DNA from: Muricea muricata
Lineage: Eukaryota > Cnidaria > Anthozoa > Malacalcyonacea > Plexauridae
Assembly: GCA_963855995.1 (NCBI GenBank)
Contig: OY979716.1
Coordinates: forward strand, 89,119,042-89,183,041
DNA length: 64,000 nt
Direction of reading: 5' to 3'
Numbering within the stretch: position 1 is the first letter of the stretch; each line of letters opens with the position of its first letter. The notes under the pieces were generated by a model. The model was not told where the DNA came from, ran no database searches, and worked only from the letters and a program-made list of their open reading frames with translations. Both the position numbers and the translations under genes were made by a program. Of this stretch, positions 1 to 11,130 are shown piece by piece.

Positions 1-519
1 TGCCTAAAGTAAACTACGAAGACCGTACGAAGAGCTTTTTGACGGATGGGAATTGTGAGAGTGCAATGGAAAACTAGGGACCAAGGATAGTGCAAAGTTT
101 CAGAAGTCAGACAAATGTATAAAAAACTGACACAAATAGAAACAATGAATACAGTACATACAGAACAATAAATCTGAAAACTGTGGTCTGCAATTAGAAG
201 GTATATTTGTGAAAATTTCAAAGCGTTTCAAGTCAAGCCTTTTGAATATGTAAGCATACAATTTCATCGCGTTGTAGGGGTTAAGAGCGTTAACTGGACG
301 CTCATTAAGAGAAATTATAAAGCCACCTCAATTACATGAATCTATGACATCGAAACTTTTTAAGGATTATCGCTCAATATTTGCATAAACTTGAAAATTT
401 TCAAAATTTTCCCCTTTGGCTTGCGCAGTTTTACAACGAAATATAGTACTTCCGGTTAATTTTGTTTGCCTCAAATAAATACTTCGCACGCTAAACTTTA
501 CTTATCCTTAGGTCGAAGA

Positions 520-850
520 ATTCGTTATATCTTGTCTATTTTCTTGTATTTTCGATTGAAGCTTCGCAAAAATATTAAGAAAACGACACCGCTTCATATG
601 GTGATATTTTGAGGAATATACGATAAAGGAATAACCGAATATATGATAAAATTTTTAAATATACAGATGTATGTGCACATTCGCACTAACGATGAGCAGT
701 CGGCAAGCGCCCGCTACATTATAATACGCGAAAGATTTCGCTGTATCTTGTTTGCTCTTTATTATTTTCGCATGAAGCTTTGCCAAAATGTAGAGAAAAG
801 TATGGCGATTCATTTAGAGTAATTTACGGAATATACGACGTAACATAGCA
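520..850 (+). repeat. Two diverged direct repeats
   Basis: About 120 bp beginning near 525 (TTCGTTATATCTTGT, then GAAGCTTCGCAAAA, GGAATATACGA) recurs near 735 (TTTCGCTGTATCTTGT, GAAGCTTTGCCAAAA, GGAATATACGA). The copies share order and spacing but are well diverged. No coding content or flanking signature was seen, so the family is unknown. Confidence 0.45.
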
Positions 851-1387
851 AAAATTTTAGTCGTATCTACTATATATGTTTAGTCTACTATATATGTTTA
901 TACTATGAACATAACTCATCAGTTCATATTAAACTCGGTTTAATTTGATGCTTTCCAAGGTAAAAATCCCTTTTTACGCGTTGTAAACGAACAACTAATA
1001 GTCTAGACTGAAATTCTTTCAATGCCGGTTAAAATAGTGTTCTTATTGTCATAGAAATATACTCATGTTTGCGACCCACTCCTAGAGACCTACATGTAAA
1101 GACTATAAGCGCTACGCATTATACACGTGCTTAGTCGAATAATTGAGATTCCGGGGGTGTTTGGCAACACTTTTTATGCACATGTGCAATACAACTATTA
1201 GTCTCATTAGATGTCATAATGCTTATTTAACTATCTTTCCCATCGGTACGAACAACAGCAGACACTAGTGTATAACTAAACTCTGGCAAATTCAAGTAAT
1301 TTTGATTAAAACCTTGTAAGAATGACATTTATGCAACGTGTTCGAAACTGGTTCGAAATTTGCACAACCCCCCGGAGTTTACACTAT

Positions 1388-1426
1388 GACTGTCTGACTG
1401 ACTGACTGACTCACTGACTGACTGAT
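1388..1426 (+). repeat. GACT tetranucleotide microsatellite
   Basis: About nine GACT units with two interruptions (GTCT, CACT). Confidence 0.9.
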
Positions 1427-1487
1427 GTAAATTTTCGCCACTCATCACAATACTGCAAAGTTTCTCAGAAACTTTGCACTAAAAACT

Positions 1488-1527
1488 ATTGCACTCCTAG
1501 GAGTGCAATGGAACGTTCTCCATTGCA
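1488..1527. repeat. Perfect 22-bp palindrome plus partial third arm
   Basis: ATTGCACTCCT is followed directly by its reverse complement AGGAGTGCAAT (1488-1509). A further inverted copy of the core (CATTGCACTC) follows near 1521, so alternative hairpins can form. This may be the remnant of a foldback element. Confidence 0.75.
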
Positions 1528-1680
1528 CTCATGGAAAATGGAACTTTTTATTTAATATCACGTGACCATAATCAACCAATTAAACGACCAGAATTTCATG
1601 AGGCTGCTCAGAATCATTCAAAATTGTTGCACCTGAGCGTACCGGATTTGTTGTTTACACTTGACTTTCCCGTTACGGCA

Positions 1681-1889
1681 CATACCGGATTATTATAAGT
1701 AATAACATGGCTTTGAGGTTGCTTAGTGATTAAATGTACCCGAAAGCCGAGGGAGGTTTAGTAAAAGCACCGAGGCGCGCAGCGCCGAGGGACTTTTACT
1801 AAACCTCTCGAGGCTTGAGGGACATTTAATCACTAAGCAACCTCAAAGCCACGTTATTACTTTGTAATATAGCCTAGTCCGGTATGAGA
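1681..1889. mobile_element. Foldback MITE (about 210 bp)
   Basis: The left arm (CATACCGGATTATTATAAG, GTAATAAC, GGCTTTGAGGTTGCTTAG, GATTAAATGT) is repeated inverted on the right (ACATTTAATCACTAAGCAAC, CCTCAAAGCC, GTTATTAC, CCGGTATG). The centre near 1780 holds a GC-rich GAGGCGCGCAGCGCCGAGG stem. No coding capacity. No target duplication could be fixed. Confidence 0.75.
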
Positions 1890-2097
1890 ATCGCGACACT
1901 CCGATGTAAGCCAGTATAGTCTAACAGGGGTCTCAAGCGGTTATTGTGGTAATCAAATTCCAATAAAATTTTTTGTATTCTCGTATAGGTACTAACACCG
2001 CGTTGTCGAGTTTGGCGCGTCGTTGATCTTAAACCTCCTAATGTTTATATTAAAAAAATAGAATCATATTTTCGTCAAGGATTTCTATTCTACTTAC

Positions 2098-3055
2098 TTG
2101 TTTTTGTCGTATCCAAATATTTCCTTTATGTAACTAGAAACAGTTTGAGGTGCTTCCTCGCTATCGTCGATAAATTCATCCATTTCATCATCATAATCAT
2201 CCTCATCATAATCATACATGTTGCGAGGTCTCTTGCGTTGAAACGGCACTTTAGGTTCACGGTATTTCATCGGTGAACCATACTCTCTTTGAGATACCGT
2301 TTGACGTTCAATAGTCATGGTTTGACGTTTTTCTGACGATCTGGGCTTAAGCTCTAGACATTTTTGATCGTTTTTCCCAGTGCGATTATTTTGGAACTTT
2401 TGGTTCGGAATTTCTGTTTTTTTCTTATCATGGCATTCCTGTTTCTTCCTTTTAGCAGTATCTGGTAATTTCTTTTCTTTTAAACTCTGTTTACTTTGCG
2501 AATTCGTACTCTTGTCACGGTTAGTTCTTACAGATGTTGTATTCTTTCCTCTTGTAATTTCGATTTCTCTCCAATCCTCCGTTGATGGGCCAGCTAGTGG
2601 AGATTTCTCTTTCATATTTTTGCTGATTTTTGCTCCCGGCACAGCAGTAGCACTTCGGGGCGCGTCGGGATTATCCGCCTGCTCCTTAGCAACCTTCATT
2701 AACTCCTGAAAACTCAAAACTGGTTGCACAGGCTTTTTAACATTTGCATTCGGTTTCTTTTTTTCAAGAGTTCTTTGTTCAGACGTTTTAACTAATTTTT
2801 CTTTTTCTTTAGATTTCACAATCGCTGTTTCGTCGTCTATTCGTTTCCTCCGAGTTAAATCAGGTTTGAGCTTTCCTTTAGATGTTGAATTGGTCGAATT
2901 TTGCGCGGGAAATACATTCTGATTTTTTGAAGAATTTTTCTTATCGACAGAAACATTCGCTGAACCTTCAGTTTTCTTGTCGTTTTTGGATTTATCCAAT
3001 TGTTTTCCGTGCAATCGTGCTTGAATTCTCGCTCGTCTGGCTGCTTCTTCCTGTT
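2098..3055 (-). CDS. SPTY2D1: SPT2 chromatin protein, large internal exon (exon 3 of the gene)
   Basis: Encodes the long, lysine-rich middle and the start of the conserved C-terminal domain of SPT2/SPTY2D1, a nuclear histone H3-H4 chaperone linked to transcribed chromatin. Recognisable are the short conserved stretch VLSFQELMKVAKEQ (human counterpart NFTDLLRLAEKK) and the acidic C-terminal block YDYDEDDYDDEMDEFIDD followed by YIKEIFGYDKNK. The frame then reaches TAA, but CAA/GTAAGTA at 2098/2097 is a strong splice donor, so the final C-terminal helix must lie in another exon. On the 5' side an in-frame ATG at 3078 exists. However, an acceptor (TTTGTTTCAATCAG) ending at 3056 joins in phase to the exon at 5081-5183 and gives a continuous charged helix, so I take 3055 as the exon start. 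The middle is low complexity, as usual for the family. Confidence 0.9.
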
Positions 3056-3370
3056 CTGATTGAAACAAATCCATATTCATTGGATCACACTTTTTAAAAA
3101 CTAATAGTAAACAAAATCATAAGGTTGTCCTAACAAAGTTCTGATACAAATCTGCTGCAAGACGATTGCCACGAAGTTGACAATACATAAGACTGTTACA
3201 ATGTTATTATATCATAACTGTACCAGCCTTGCTAAAACAGCCTTGTTATTAGGGACGCCGGAACAATAAAAGATAAAAGGGTGGGGGGCGATCGTTTTTA
3301 AAGGGCAATTATATGCATTGTTTAGTGTCGGTCCGGCTTTGTGGTATGTGTTTGCGATCACGCGATATTC

Positions 3371-4507
3371 AAGGGTCAGAGACTGTTGTTAGTGTTTGTT
3401 TACAAACAACGCACCAGCTGAATGTACAATGAACAAAATATTTTCTATACTGCACGAGGCCGCCGGGGCCGAATGCATTATGGAAACTTTTGAGTTCAGC
3501 AAGTGAGTTATCTGTAAACAAAACACGAACTTAACAGTCTCCAACACATTTAATATATGATCCGAGTTCACTGCTTGCACTAATTTGAATACAGTACGCC
3601 TACGTCTTTGATAGTTTATTTAGCTGTAAATGTTGCAATGCTCTGCTTTGTTTGTTTTTTCGTACTTTTAGGAATTTCCACGAGTACAATCTGATGACAA
3701 AATTTGTAATCATTTTAAATAATACATGTTTTCCGTGCGAACGTTATTAACGATAATGCACTCAAACAAATCGCTGTTGCCAGACAGCTAAAATACACGT
3801 GATTGACTTTGACCAATCGCGTGCGTAGATATTGTACAGTGAACGAAGATCGTATATTACACAGTGTTAATATATGGTCTTCGTTCACTGTTCAAAATCC
3901 GCGCACGCGATTGGTCAAAATCGATCACGTGTGTTTTGGTTACCTGGCAACAACGAGTCGTTTGAGTGCGTTATCACAATAATGCACGAAAAGTGTGCAG
4001 TATTGAAAATGGCCAGGAGTAAAACGTCAAGAAAACTGTATTTACAAGTGGATAAAGCTAACAAGTTGATGAAAATATCGATGAATTCTACTATAAAGAC
4101 CAAAAAGGAAAACAATCTTGAGAATTTCTATCGTCAGAAGTAATTAAACTTAGTAAACACCGATTATTTTCATTTTTTCGTCTGTGAACTCTCGCATGAA
4201 AGCCCATTTAACAGGCTATTTTTTGACGTATCGTTGTGTTTACTTGCTTGACTCAGCTTGTAAAGGTTGTTCGCTACAATTCTTCAAATTTGTTGTACTT
4301 TTTTCACCTACAATGTTTTTAAAATCGGATTTGTTTTATTTTGTTTTGGTAGCGAAAGCGCACGGCTTTTGCTTGCGAGGACGACCAGTGAACTCAGATC
4401 ATATATTAAATGTGTTAGAGACTGTTAAGTTCGTGTTTTGTTTACAAATACACGCACTTGCTGAATGTACAATGAACATAAAACACTCACAACAGTCTCT
4501 AACCCTT
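3371..4507. mobile_element. 1.1-kb foldback element in SPT2 intron 2
   Basis: The ends are AAGGGTCAGAGACTGTTGT on the left and its inverted counterpart (ACAGTCTCTAACCCTT) on the right. Inversion continues along both arms (GAATGTACAATGAAC, AACTTAACAGTCT, TTTAATATATGATC) to a centre near 3862, where ACCAATCGCGTGCG is mirrored by CGCACGCGATTGGT. Short open frames inside are palindromic-arm sequence, not genes. No transposase was seen, so this is a non-autonomous element of unassigned superfamily. Confidence 0.75.
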
Positions 4508-5017
4508 AATTAGCGTTTTTACATCATAACGGTGATATTCGTAATATTTACAGTAGTTGCAACTGTTACAGTGGTTAGCAACATAGCATAACAGCTGCAT
4601 CAAGGGCTGGATTTAGTGCATGGGCGTGTTGTCCTGAACCTACTTCCTATGCAGGCGTCTTAGTAAAATCTAAAGGGCCCCGTCCGTCCCCTACTACCTT
4701 AACAGCTTGTCTTAAGAAGCGTGTGAGTAGAGTTGTCACAATTTGTGCTTTTTTACATACGCGCGCAGTCCCTGTCAACAATCACGTAGTGCGCAAACGG
4801 CAAAAATGCGACGTCCTTACTCATTGCAAACAACCATTTTCATTACTGTGAAACCGAAAACAAACCGTCTTGAAAAAATGTAGAATAATTCTGTTACTGT
4901 AAATTACTGATAATCAATGTTAGAAGTCATTTGTCTTTTGTGGAATGGAAATGAATCTCAGACTGTACGACCTAAGTCAGGCAATGTCAACAATTGTCCA
5001 GTTCACGATGAATGGCC

Positions 5018-5030
5018 GGGGGGGGGGGGG
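5018..5030 (+). repeat. 13-base poly-G run
   Basis: Uninterrupted G13 in SPT2 intron 2. Similar runs occur at 9067-9077 (G11), 25014-25028 (G15) and 32062-32071 (G10). Confidence 0.95.
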
Positions 5031-5080
5031 AGTTCCAGCCTCTAACAATAATCCAGCATACTTTCGTCTCAAAAACCAAC

Positions 5081-5183
5081 CTTTCTGCTTTGCTTTTTCA
5101 GCATTTTGTCGAGCCAAGAAAGATTTGACAGCTGCACTTGATACTTGGGAAGAACTACCATTTTTGCCCTTCTTATTTTTAAT
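5081..5183 (-). CDS. SPTY2D1: SPT2 chromatin protein, exon 2 (34 codons)
   Basis: A 103-bp exon found by reading the minus strand between a strong acceptor (CTTCTTGTCTTACAG ending at 5184) and a weaker donor (AAAG/GTTGGT at 5081/5080). It encodes a basic start, then VSSAAVKSFLARQNAEKAKQK, matching the conserved N-terminal SPT2 stretch (human VQSAAVQAFLRRKEEELRRK). It begins in phase 0, as exon 1 ends, and leaves one base that completes a Glu codon with the two bases opening the exon at 3055. The joined helix reads EKAKQK-E-QEEAARRARIQ. The agreement of phases at both junctions is the main support; the donor is non-ideal. Confidence 0.8.
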
Positions 5184-5289
5184 CTGTAAGACAAGAAGAC
5201 GTCGGATAATAATACCTCTCTTCTACAATTACAAATTTTAAATATTGAGCAGGCAAAGTGGTGGTGAGTAAGTTCATATTTTTCCACCG

Positions 5290-5668
5290 GAAATAAAAAA
5301 AATCCTTTATTTTAATATTTAGACAAACAATGAAACACTCCGCGCTGGAAAATGTGATTTAGCATTGTTATTTTTCAACCTCAAATTAAAAAAATCCTTT
5401 ATTGTAACATTTAGACATACAATGAAATTATGAAACACTCCGCGCTGGAAAATGTGATTTAGCAAGGTTATTTTTCGACCTCAAATTAAAAAAATCCTTT
5501 ATTGTAATATTTAGACATACAATGAAATTATGAAACACTCCGCGCTGGAAAATGTGATTTAGCAAGGTTATTTTTCGACCTCAAATTAAAAAAATCCTTT
5601 ATTGTAATATTTAGACATACAATGAAATTATGAAACACTCCGCGCCGGAAAATGTGATTTAGCAAGGT
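5290..5668 (+). repeat. 100-bp tandem repeat, about 3.8 units
   Basis: The unit starts TCAAATTAAAAAAATCC and includes GAAACACTCCGCGCTGGAA and GTGATTTAGCAAGG. Starts at 5381, 5481 and 5581 are exactly 100 bp apart. The first unit (from about 5290) lacks about 10 bp. The three later units are nearly identical, implying recent expansion. Lies in SPT2 intron 1. Confidence 0.95.
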
Positions 5669-5888
5669 AATAATAACCTGTCCGCGGCTGAGATTAAGAA
5701 AGCACGCCTTTTTTAAAATTTCCAGCTGAAGAGCGAATAATTATTGTTTTAATTCGAATGGAAATTATACACATCTCAAAACTCAAGCAAGGAACAAAAT
5801 CACCACAGGTCCTTCGGCAGGTCGGTGCAATGCTCTAACCATTAACTATGGAAATATCCACATAGCTGACGACAGCAATTAAACTAAA

Positions 5889-6115
5889 ATTAAAATATAA
5901 TTTTGTGAAAACACCACGTAAGTTTATCATCGCAGAGCTTTCGATCCGTAAGCTCGGATCTCCATCAGTGCTGATATTATCATTATTATTAGCACTGATG
6001 AAAATCCGAGCTTACGGATCGAAAGCTCTGTGATAGTAAACTTACGTGCTTACGGATCGAAAGCTCTGTGATAGTAAACTTACGTGGTGTTTCACCACAA
6101 AATTATATTTTAATT
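5889..6115. mobile_element. Foldback MITE with duplicated arm
   Basis: Termini AATTAAAATATAATTTTGTG and the inverse CACAAAATTATATTTTAATT. Arms contain CACCACGTAAGTTTA, GAGCTTTCGATCCGTAAGC and AGCACTGATG around a centre near 5977. In the right arm the segment GCTTACGGATCGAAAGCTCT to TTACGTG occurs twice in direct tandem, so the arms are asymmetric. Confidence 0.8.
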
Positions 6116-6293
6116 TGATATTCACCATGCAATCATACAAGGAACTTATTAGCAATTAAACTGTTGGTTCTCAGTGTAGGTACTGGTCGTGAACTATACA
6201 TCCCTAGTGATAGATTCCCACTTTAGTCTAAGCTTCAAACTGTTGGTTCTCAGCGTACGTACTGTAGTTGTCTTCAAATGCACGCCCTTAGAT

Positions 6294-7355
6294 CACTACC
6301 CTGCAAACCACGTCACATACGTATGCTGTACGTATTCAAAATGAGCAGTGCTGTTCATTAAAATTTACGAGCGTTAACACAAAGTTGTGAGAAATGTTTG
6401 CGATGTTGATATTTGATGCTGGTCACATGACTGAAATATTATGGCGTTGTTCCATATTTGAGGTGCACCACGCTATTAGTTTTAAAAATATGATAACAGG
6501 ACAGGAAATCGTTAAAACTCAATTGGAAGTGGAAACGACATTTCCTTATCCAAAAGTAGCACAGGACACAACAGGAGAATGTTTTAGTTCGAAAATAAAC
6601 GAACTTGGTATCATAGTTGGGAGGATTTTTCAAAGAATCCGTGGAACCGCGGAAAAGTGAGATTTTGGACTTGTGAAATCAATACGAATGGGAGGTATTA
6701 GGCTCTTAAAGGGGAACAGGTTGTAAATTAACGTGACCAACGTGTTTCAATATTTTGAGAAAGTCTGCTTTGCCATATATCTTCAGAACTTAGTAATGAT
6801 AGATTACTGGTAAGCGATACTGATTCTAAAAGTATCTCTACTGGCAAAAAAAATCATTATCGCTTACCAGGAATCTATCATTAGTAGTTCTGAAGATATA
6901 TAGCAAAGCAGACTGTCTCAAACTGTTGAAACACGTTGATCATTGTAACTTATGATCAGTTCTCCTTCAAACGCCTAATACCTCCCATTCGTATCTATGT
7001 CAGAGGACTAGAGTCCCACTTGTTTGCCGTTCCACCAAGTTCCTTTATTTTCTTAAGCATTCTCCTGTTGTTACCTTTGCTACTTTTGGATAAGAAAATA
7101 TCGTTTTCCCTTTTAATTAAACCAATTAACGATGTCTTTTCCTGTTTTCATATTTTTAAAATTAATAGCGTGGTCCACGTCAAATATGGAACAACATAAT
7201 TTTTCAGTCATGTGACGGCATCAAATATCAACATTGCCAAGGTATTCTTACAACTTTGTGTTAATGTTTGTAAGTTTTAATGAACAGCACTGCTCATTTT
7301 GAATACGCACTGCATAAATATCTTATAAAACTAATACCATAGTTCGCAGTGTAGT
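6294..7355. mobile_element. About 1.06-kb foldback, older copy of the family at 47.2-48.8 kb
   Basis: Left arm from ATTCAAAATGAGCAGTGCTG through TGATATTTGATGCTGG, CACGCTATTAGTTTTAAAAA and AATACGAATGGGAGGTATTA to a centre near 6850; the right arm repeats it inverted. The same internal blocks occur in the element at 47192-48775, so both belong to one family. Its termini are degraded here (right end about TTCGCAGTGTAGTG), so boundaries are approximate. Flanked by related CTTCAAACTGTTGGTT blocks (6234 and 7360). Sits in SPT2 intron 1. Confidence 0.75.
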
Positions 7356-7469
7356 GTAAACTTCAAACTGTTGGTTGTGTTCGCATTTATACTGTAGCTT
7401 CCTGCAGGAGGACTTACATACATGAATAGTTGATGATGAATTCCCACGGCTTGAATTTTGTTTCCGCAT

Positions 7470-7716
7470 AGATATTAGAAAGGGGAATGGATGGGCAACG
7501 CTATTCAATACTATACACGATCTTCGGTTTAGTTATTTTGAATAAACCGGAAACAAACATTGCACAACTCGCTATGGTAATTATGCGCATGAACGAAATT
7601 GAGTTCATGAGCATAATTACCATACGAGTTGGGCAATGTTTGCTTCCAGTGTGCTCAACTGAAGATAAAATATAGATAACAAAAGAGTTGCCAATCCATC
7701 CCTTTTTCTAATATCT
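7470..7716. mobile_element. Foldback MITE (247 bp)
   Basis: Arms AGATATTAGAAAGGGGAATG and GGATGGGCAAC are mirrored by GTTGCCAATCCATCC and TTTTTCTAATATCT. The inner arms CATTGCACAACTCG and TATGGTAATTATGC pair about a centre near 7590. No coding capacity. Confidence 0.75.
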
Positions 7717-8085
7717 GTGGTTCCCGCATGCACGGTTTCAAATGCACCCGAGCGCATTTTTGTATTACTATAGTTATTGAAATAAATGTTAAGTTCTTGT
7801 GTGGTTTTACATGGCGAACAAGAAGATCAGTTTAGTTTTCCTGAAAAAAAAGAAACTTACAAAAAAACCACCACGTTAATCTAATTACAAAGCTTATGAT
7901 CCCTATAAGTTCGGGTCTTCACAGTAGATACTGTGAATACCCAACTTTGATGAATTTGTTAAAAATAATTTGAATTCAACTCTTCAAACATGATAAATAT
8001 TAAACGGTCACATTACAATTATTATCTTATTTCTGCAACGACATAAAATCACATCCTTCAGGACATGACATTGTGCCCACAAAGC

Positions 8086-8267
8086 CTGGTTCACACTTGT
8101 CATAAGAATGGTGGATGACTGCTTCTGCTTGATGTAAATGAAACTGAATTTTATACCACTGCCAAAGCAATTTAGTTTTTTCCCATTCATTGATGTGTTC
8201 GCATATTCGTTCACATATGTATGTGACAAGGAGAACATCACAAATTGTCAGGACAAGTGTGAATCAG
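8086..8267. mobile_element. Short MITE with about 16-bp terminal inverted repeats
   Basis: Left end CTGGTTCACACTTGTC; right end GACAAGTGTGAATCAG, inverse with one mismatch. The interior lacks coding capacity. Lies about 40 bp downstream of the SPT2 exon 1 donor, in intron 1. Confidence 0.6.
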
Positions 8268-8308
8268 ATTTCAACTCGATCAAGAGTTTCCTAAATAAAA
8301 TAACTCAC

Positions 8309-8391
8309 CTTGTTTACTGCATTTACTTGGTTGCTTGATGCAATGTTCATCAAGTCACCGAAATCCATGTTTGCTGGCCGGACAGTTTCAA
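8309..8391 (-). CDS. SPTY2D1: SPT2 chromatin protein, first coding exon (coding part 8309-8368)
   Basis: On the minus strand the ATG at 8366-8368 opens MDFGDLMNIASSNQVNAVNK and ends exactly at AAG/GTGAGT, a consensus donor (8309/8308). This matches the conserved SPT2 N-terminus (human MDFREILMIASKGQ). The exon probably begins at 8391, after an acceptor (CTTTTTTCTATTCCAG ending at 8392). That leaves 23 nt of 5' UTR here and a further non-coding exon upstream that I could not identify. The 3.1-kb intron that follows carries four inverted-repeat elements and a tandem repeat. Confidence 0.85.
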
Positions 8392-8458
8392 CTGGAATAG
8401 AAAAAAGTGATCAATTATTTAAATTACAGTTCATTTCAGGCTCAGCTAACTTATCACT

Positions 8459-8657
8459 GTAATATTCGGAACTTTGTTGCAAAGCTCAAAAGTTCATTTC
8501 AGAATTTGCAAGCCGGTTTGTAAACAAAGGCTGTGATTGGCCCCTAAACTCAAAGAAGCCAATCAAATGCTTAGTTTACAAACCAGCTTGTGAATTCTAA
8601 AATGAACCTTTGAAATTCGCACGGAAGTTCATTTACAAAGAAGTTTGAAATATTACA
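8459..8657. mobile_element. Foldback MITE (about 200 bp)
   Basis: TGTAATATTCGGAACTTTGT, AAAGTTCATTT, CAAGCCGGTTTGTAAAC and GATTGGC are mirrored by GCCAATCA, GTTTACAAACCAGCTTG, AAATGAACCTTT and GAAATATTACA, centre near 8553. Lies just upstream of the SPT2 first coding exon. Confidence 0.7.
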
Positions 8658-10648
8658 ACAAACAGTTTGCTGAAATCGACTGTAATAATTAGATAATAAT
8701 AGTCCTTAGTACTTTTACACAAGTGAACATAAGAAATCCGACACTGTGATTGGTCCAATATGACATAATATTCTTTTAGATTCACCTACAGATGACTATA
8801 ACAGTAAAAACAAGTTCACAAAATGGCAACTAGTCGCCGTTTTGTACAAATTATGGATAAATAAATAAACAAAATTAAAATAACTTGTATAAAAATACTA
8901 ATAATACTTCGTCTCGGCGAATAATTGTTAATCATTCAATACTTCAACATTTGAAAGTTTTTATTTGGAAATATTAAAAATACAGTGAATGTTTCGAATA
9001 AAATGATTTTAGAGTGGTTCAACAGCTTAAAAATGTGGACAGAAGTTGGTGTGCAAAAATATGTACGGGGGGGGGGGCAAAAAAGTAACCCCCACCTGAA
9101 ATGGCATATCTAATTAGTTCATAATAAGGGGTGGGCAAAGGGGGTCGTGGTAACCTATGTACCAGATATAAATCTACAAAATACCCAAAATGACGCTGCT
9201 AATTTTAAAAAATCCAAACAGTGTTTGACACATTGGATTCTGAATATCCAAAAAAATACTAACTATATAATATTCGAAAATAATGTAAATACACCCGATT
9301 AAAAAAAATGCAATATACTATACATCAAAAACCACCTGGCCGAACCTAATAATGGCTACAAATACAAAAAATGTTAATAGGTGTTTGTTTTACCAATTCC
9401 TGCAATTCTTAGAGAAATATTGGAATAACAATATTGGATGCATTTACAGGTAACCTGAAATTTAGCAATATTATTAAAGTATTTGCTGAAAAAGTGTTTC
9501 AATATTCAAAAATTACTTGTTAATGTGGTTCAAAATGTGCCCTAATAGCTATGTAATGTAATTATCTCATGCACATAATGGTGTCTTTAAATGAGCAACT
9601 TGCAAGAATGCAATTCATTTACATACATATGTATACTGCCAATGCCAATGCCTGAAAGAATTTCAGTCTTGAAGCAAAATTTGGTCTTTGATTTCAGGAT
9701 TACAGAGTTTGAACTAAAACTCAACCTCATTGTCCAGGAAAATACTACAAAACTTGCCACCTCAACGTAATAGTTCAGATTAAATTTATTGATAACTCCA
9801 CATTTTTGAACAATCAATATAGAAGATAGAATAGAAGAATCACATGCTGAAGAAATAACATAACTTTTGTAGACATTCTCCTTTGTAGTTATTGAGTTAT
9901 TGACAGTCTCCATTTGTAGTCATTGATTATGAACCAGGAAGACAATTGTCAATGGGGGACACTTTCTTTTGTCCAATCCCAGCAGTTGTAAACATGTCAG
10001 TAATCTGTAATTTTCTCTAACCTTTTTCATGAAATAACCTGTGTACTGTATTCATACTTATTACAATTACTCATCTCAGTGACTATGTATCAGCTATAAA
10101 TGCTCCCTGATTTTTACTTCATCTTTGGCTTGTTCAATATTGTTGACAACTAAACAAAATGTGGGCAGCCAAACATTGTTTAATCCTGTTACAACCCGAC
10201 TCATTGACAATTTTTGTCGCGTAAAAGACCGTAGGCTAAATTCAATCATGCCTTAATAATGGAATACATTCAAAATAAAATATTAACTAGCACCCAGCAG
10301 TATTAATTAGTTTCAGGGCTGAGCTTGGGGTGAGGAAAGAGAAACCACTGCAAGGAAATGATGCGGAAACCATCCAGATTTGAAATTCAAATTTCAGGGT
10401 GGATCTTGGTGTTATGTATTATATTGTGAAAACTACTAATAAAGTTAGTAGTATTAGTTTTTAGTGTTTAGTATTACTTATAATTTTTGTCCACATGTGG
10501 CAAGATTAGAAATTTGTCTACCAATAAGTTAGTGATAATCAAACCTACAAAATTTAAAATGCTAGCTGATATTGCTCTGCCAACTGCTGCATGGTCAAAA
10601 TATCACATACTTAAACTAACCTTCACCAGCAGACAACTTAATAAAATA
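8658..10648. other. Non-coding stretch, no gene seen
   Basis: AT-rich DNA. Short open frames (for example 9587-9913 minus) have no recognisable domain, no splice context and no codon-like composition. It holds a G11 run at 9067-9077. It could contain SPT2 5' UTR exons or promoter, but I cannot place them. Confidence 0.5.
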
Positions 10649-10877
10649 TATACAAGAAAAAACATACTCCGAAAAGCAACATCTTGTAAACACTCAAGAT
10701 ATGAGCTGTTAACAACAAGACAACAGTTTTATGGTGATATTTCAAAGCATTTTATTCTGGTTTAACAATGACTTTGAAATAGAGTCAAAATATCACCACA
10801 AAACTGTTGTCTTGTTGTCAACAGCTCATGTCTTGAGTTTACAAGATGTCGTTTTTCGAAGTATGTTTTTTCTTATA
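10649..10877. mobile_element. Foldback MITE (229 bp)
   Basis: Arms TATACAAGAAAAAACATACT, CATCTTGTAAAC and CAACAAGACAACAGTTTTAT are mirrored by CACAAAACTGTTGTCTTGTT, GTTTACAAGATG and AGTATGTTTTTTCTTATA. The centre is near 10760. A short open frame running through the left arm is not a gene. Confidence 0.75.
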
Positions 10878-11020
10878 CTAAACTAACCCCACCAGGTACC
10901 CCAGACTGTATTCCATGCAATCCACGCCGAAGATCTTCGGTGTGCATCAAGCAAATTACAATAGTAGTTATAGTGAATACGGGCATATCTTCAGCATTGA
11001 GTTTACATGGATTGCAGCCT

Positions 11021-11130
11021 GGCTAGGGTAGCTCAGAGCACTGTCCTAGCATTTCAAAGGTCGTAGGTTCGATTCCCACCATGGTCTGGCATATTTTTCA
11101 TTTTGCCAGCGAGGATATAATCACAGAATA
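11021..11130 (+). repeat. tRNA-derived SINE-like repeat
   Basis: Contains an A-box-like GTAGCTCAGAGCACTG and a B box GGTTCGATTCC 45 bp later, as in RNA polymerase III tRNA promoters. It is followed by a non-tRNA tail (TGGCATATTTTTCATTTTGCC). The same order recurs in a more diverged copy at 25120-25255, supporting a SINE family rather than a tRNA gene. Confidence 0.65.

Larger units (their letters stand above)
1..2097. other. Non-coding stretch left of the SPT2 exon
   Basis: No open frame here resembles a known protein. The expected last SPT2 exon (the C-terminal helix after the GYDKNK segment) should lie on the minus strand in this stretch or beyond position 1. I searched by eye for its charged, MESSW-like signature and did not find it. 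What can be seen is AT-rich DNA with diverged direct repeats, a GACT microsatellite, palindromes and one foldback element, listed separately. Confidence 0.5.

Noticed and set aside
3056..3080. ATG at 3078 as the SPT2 start
   Set aside because: A true N-terminal exon with the conserved MDFxxLxxIAS start exists at 8309-8368, and an acceptor at 3056 joins in phase with the exon at 5081.
6394..7199. Small frames on both strands (88 and 87 codons)
   Set aside because: Mirror frames in the arms of one foldback element; the same explanation covers 47578-48389.
10487..10765. 92-codon plus-strand frame
   Set aside because: Runs through the left arm of a foldback MITE (10649-10877).
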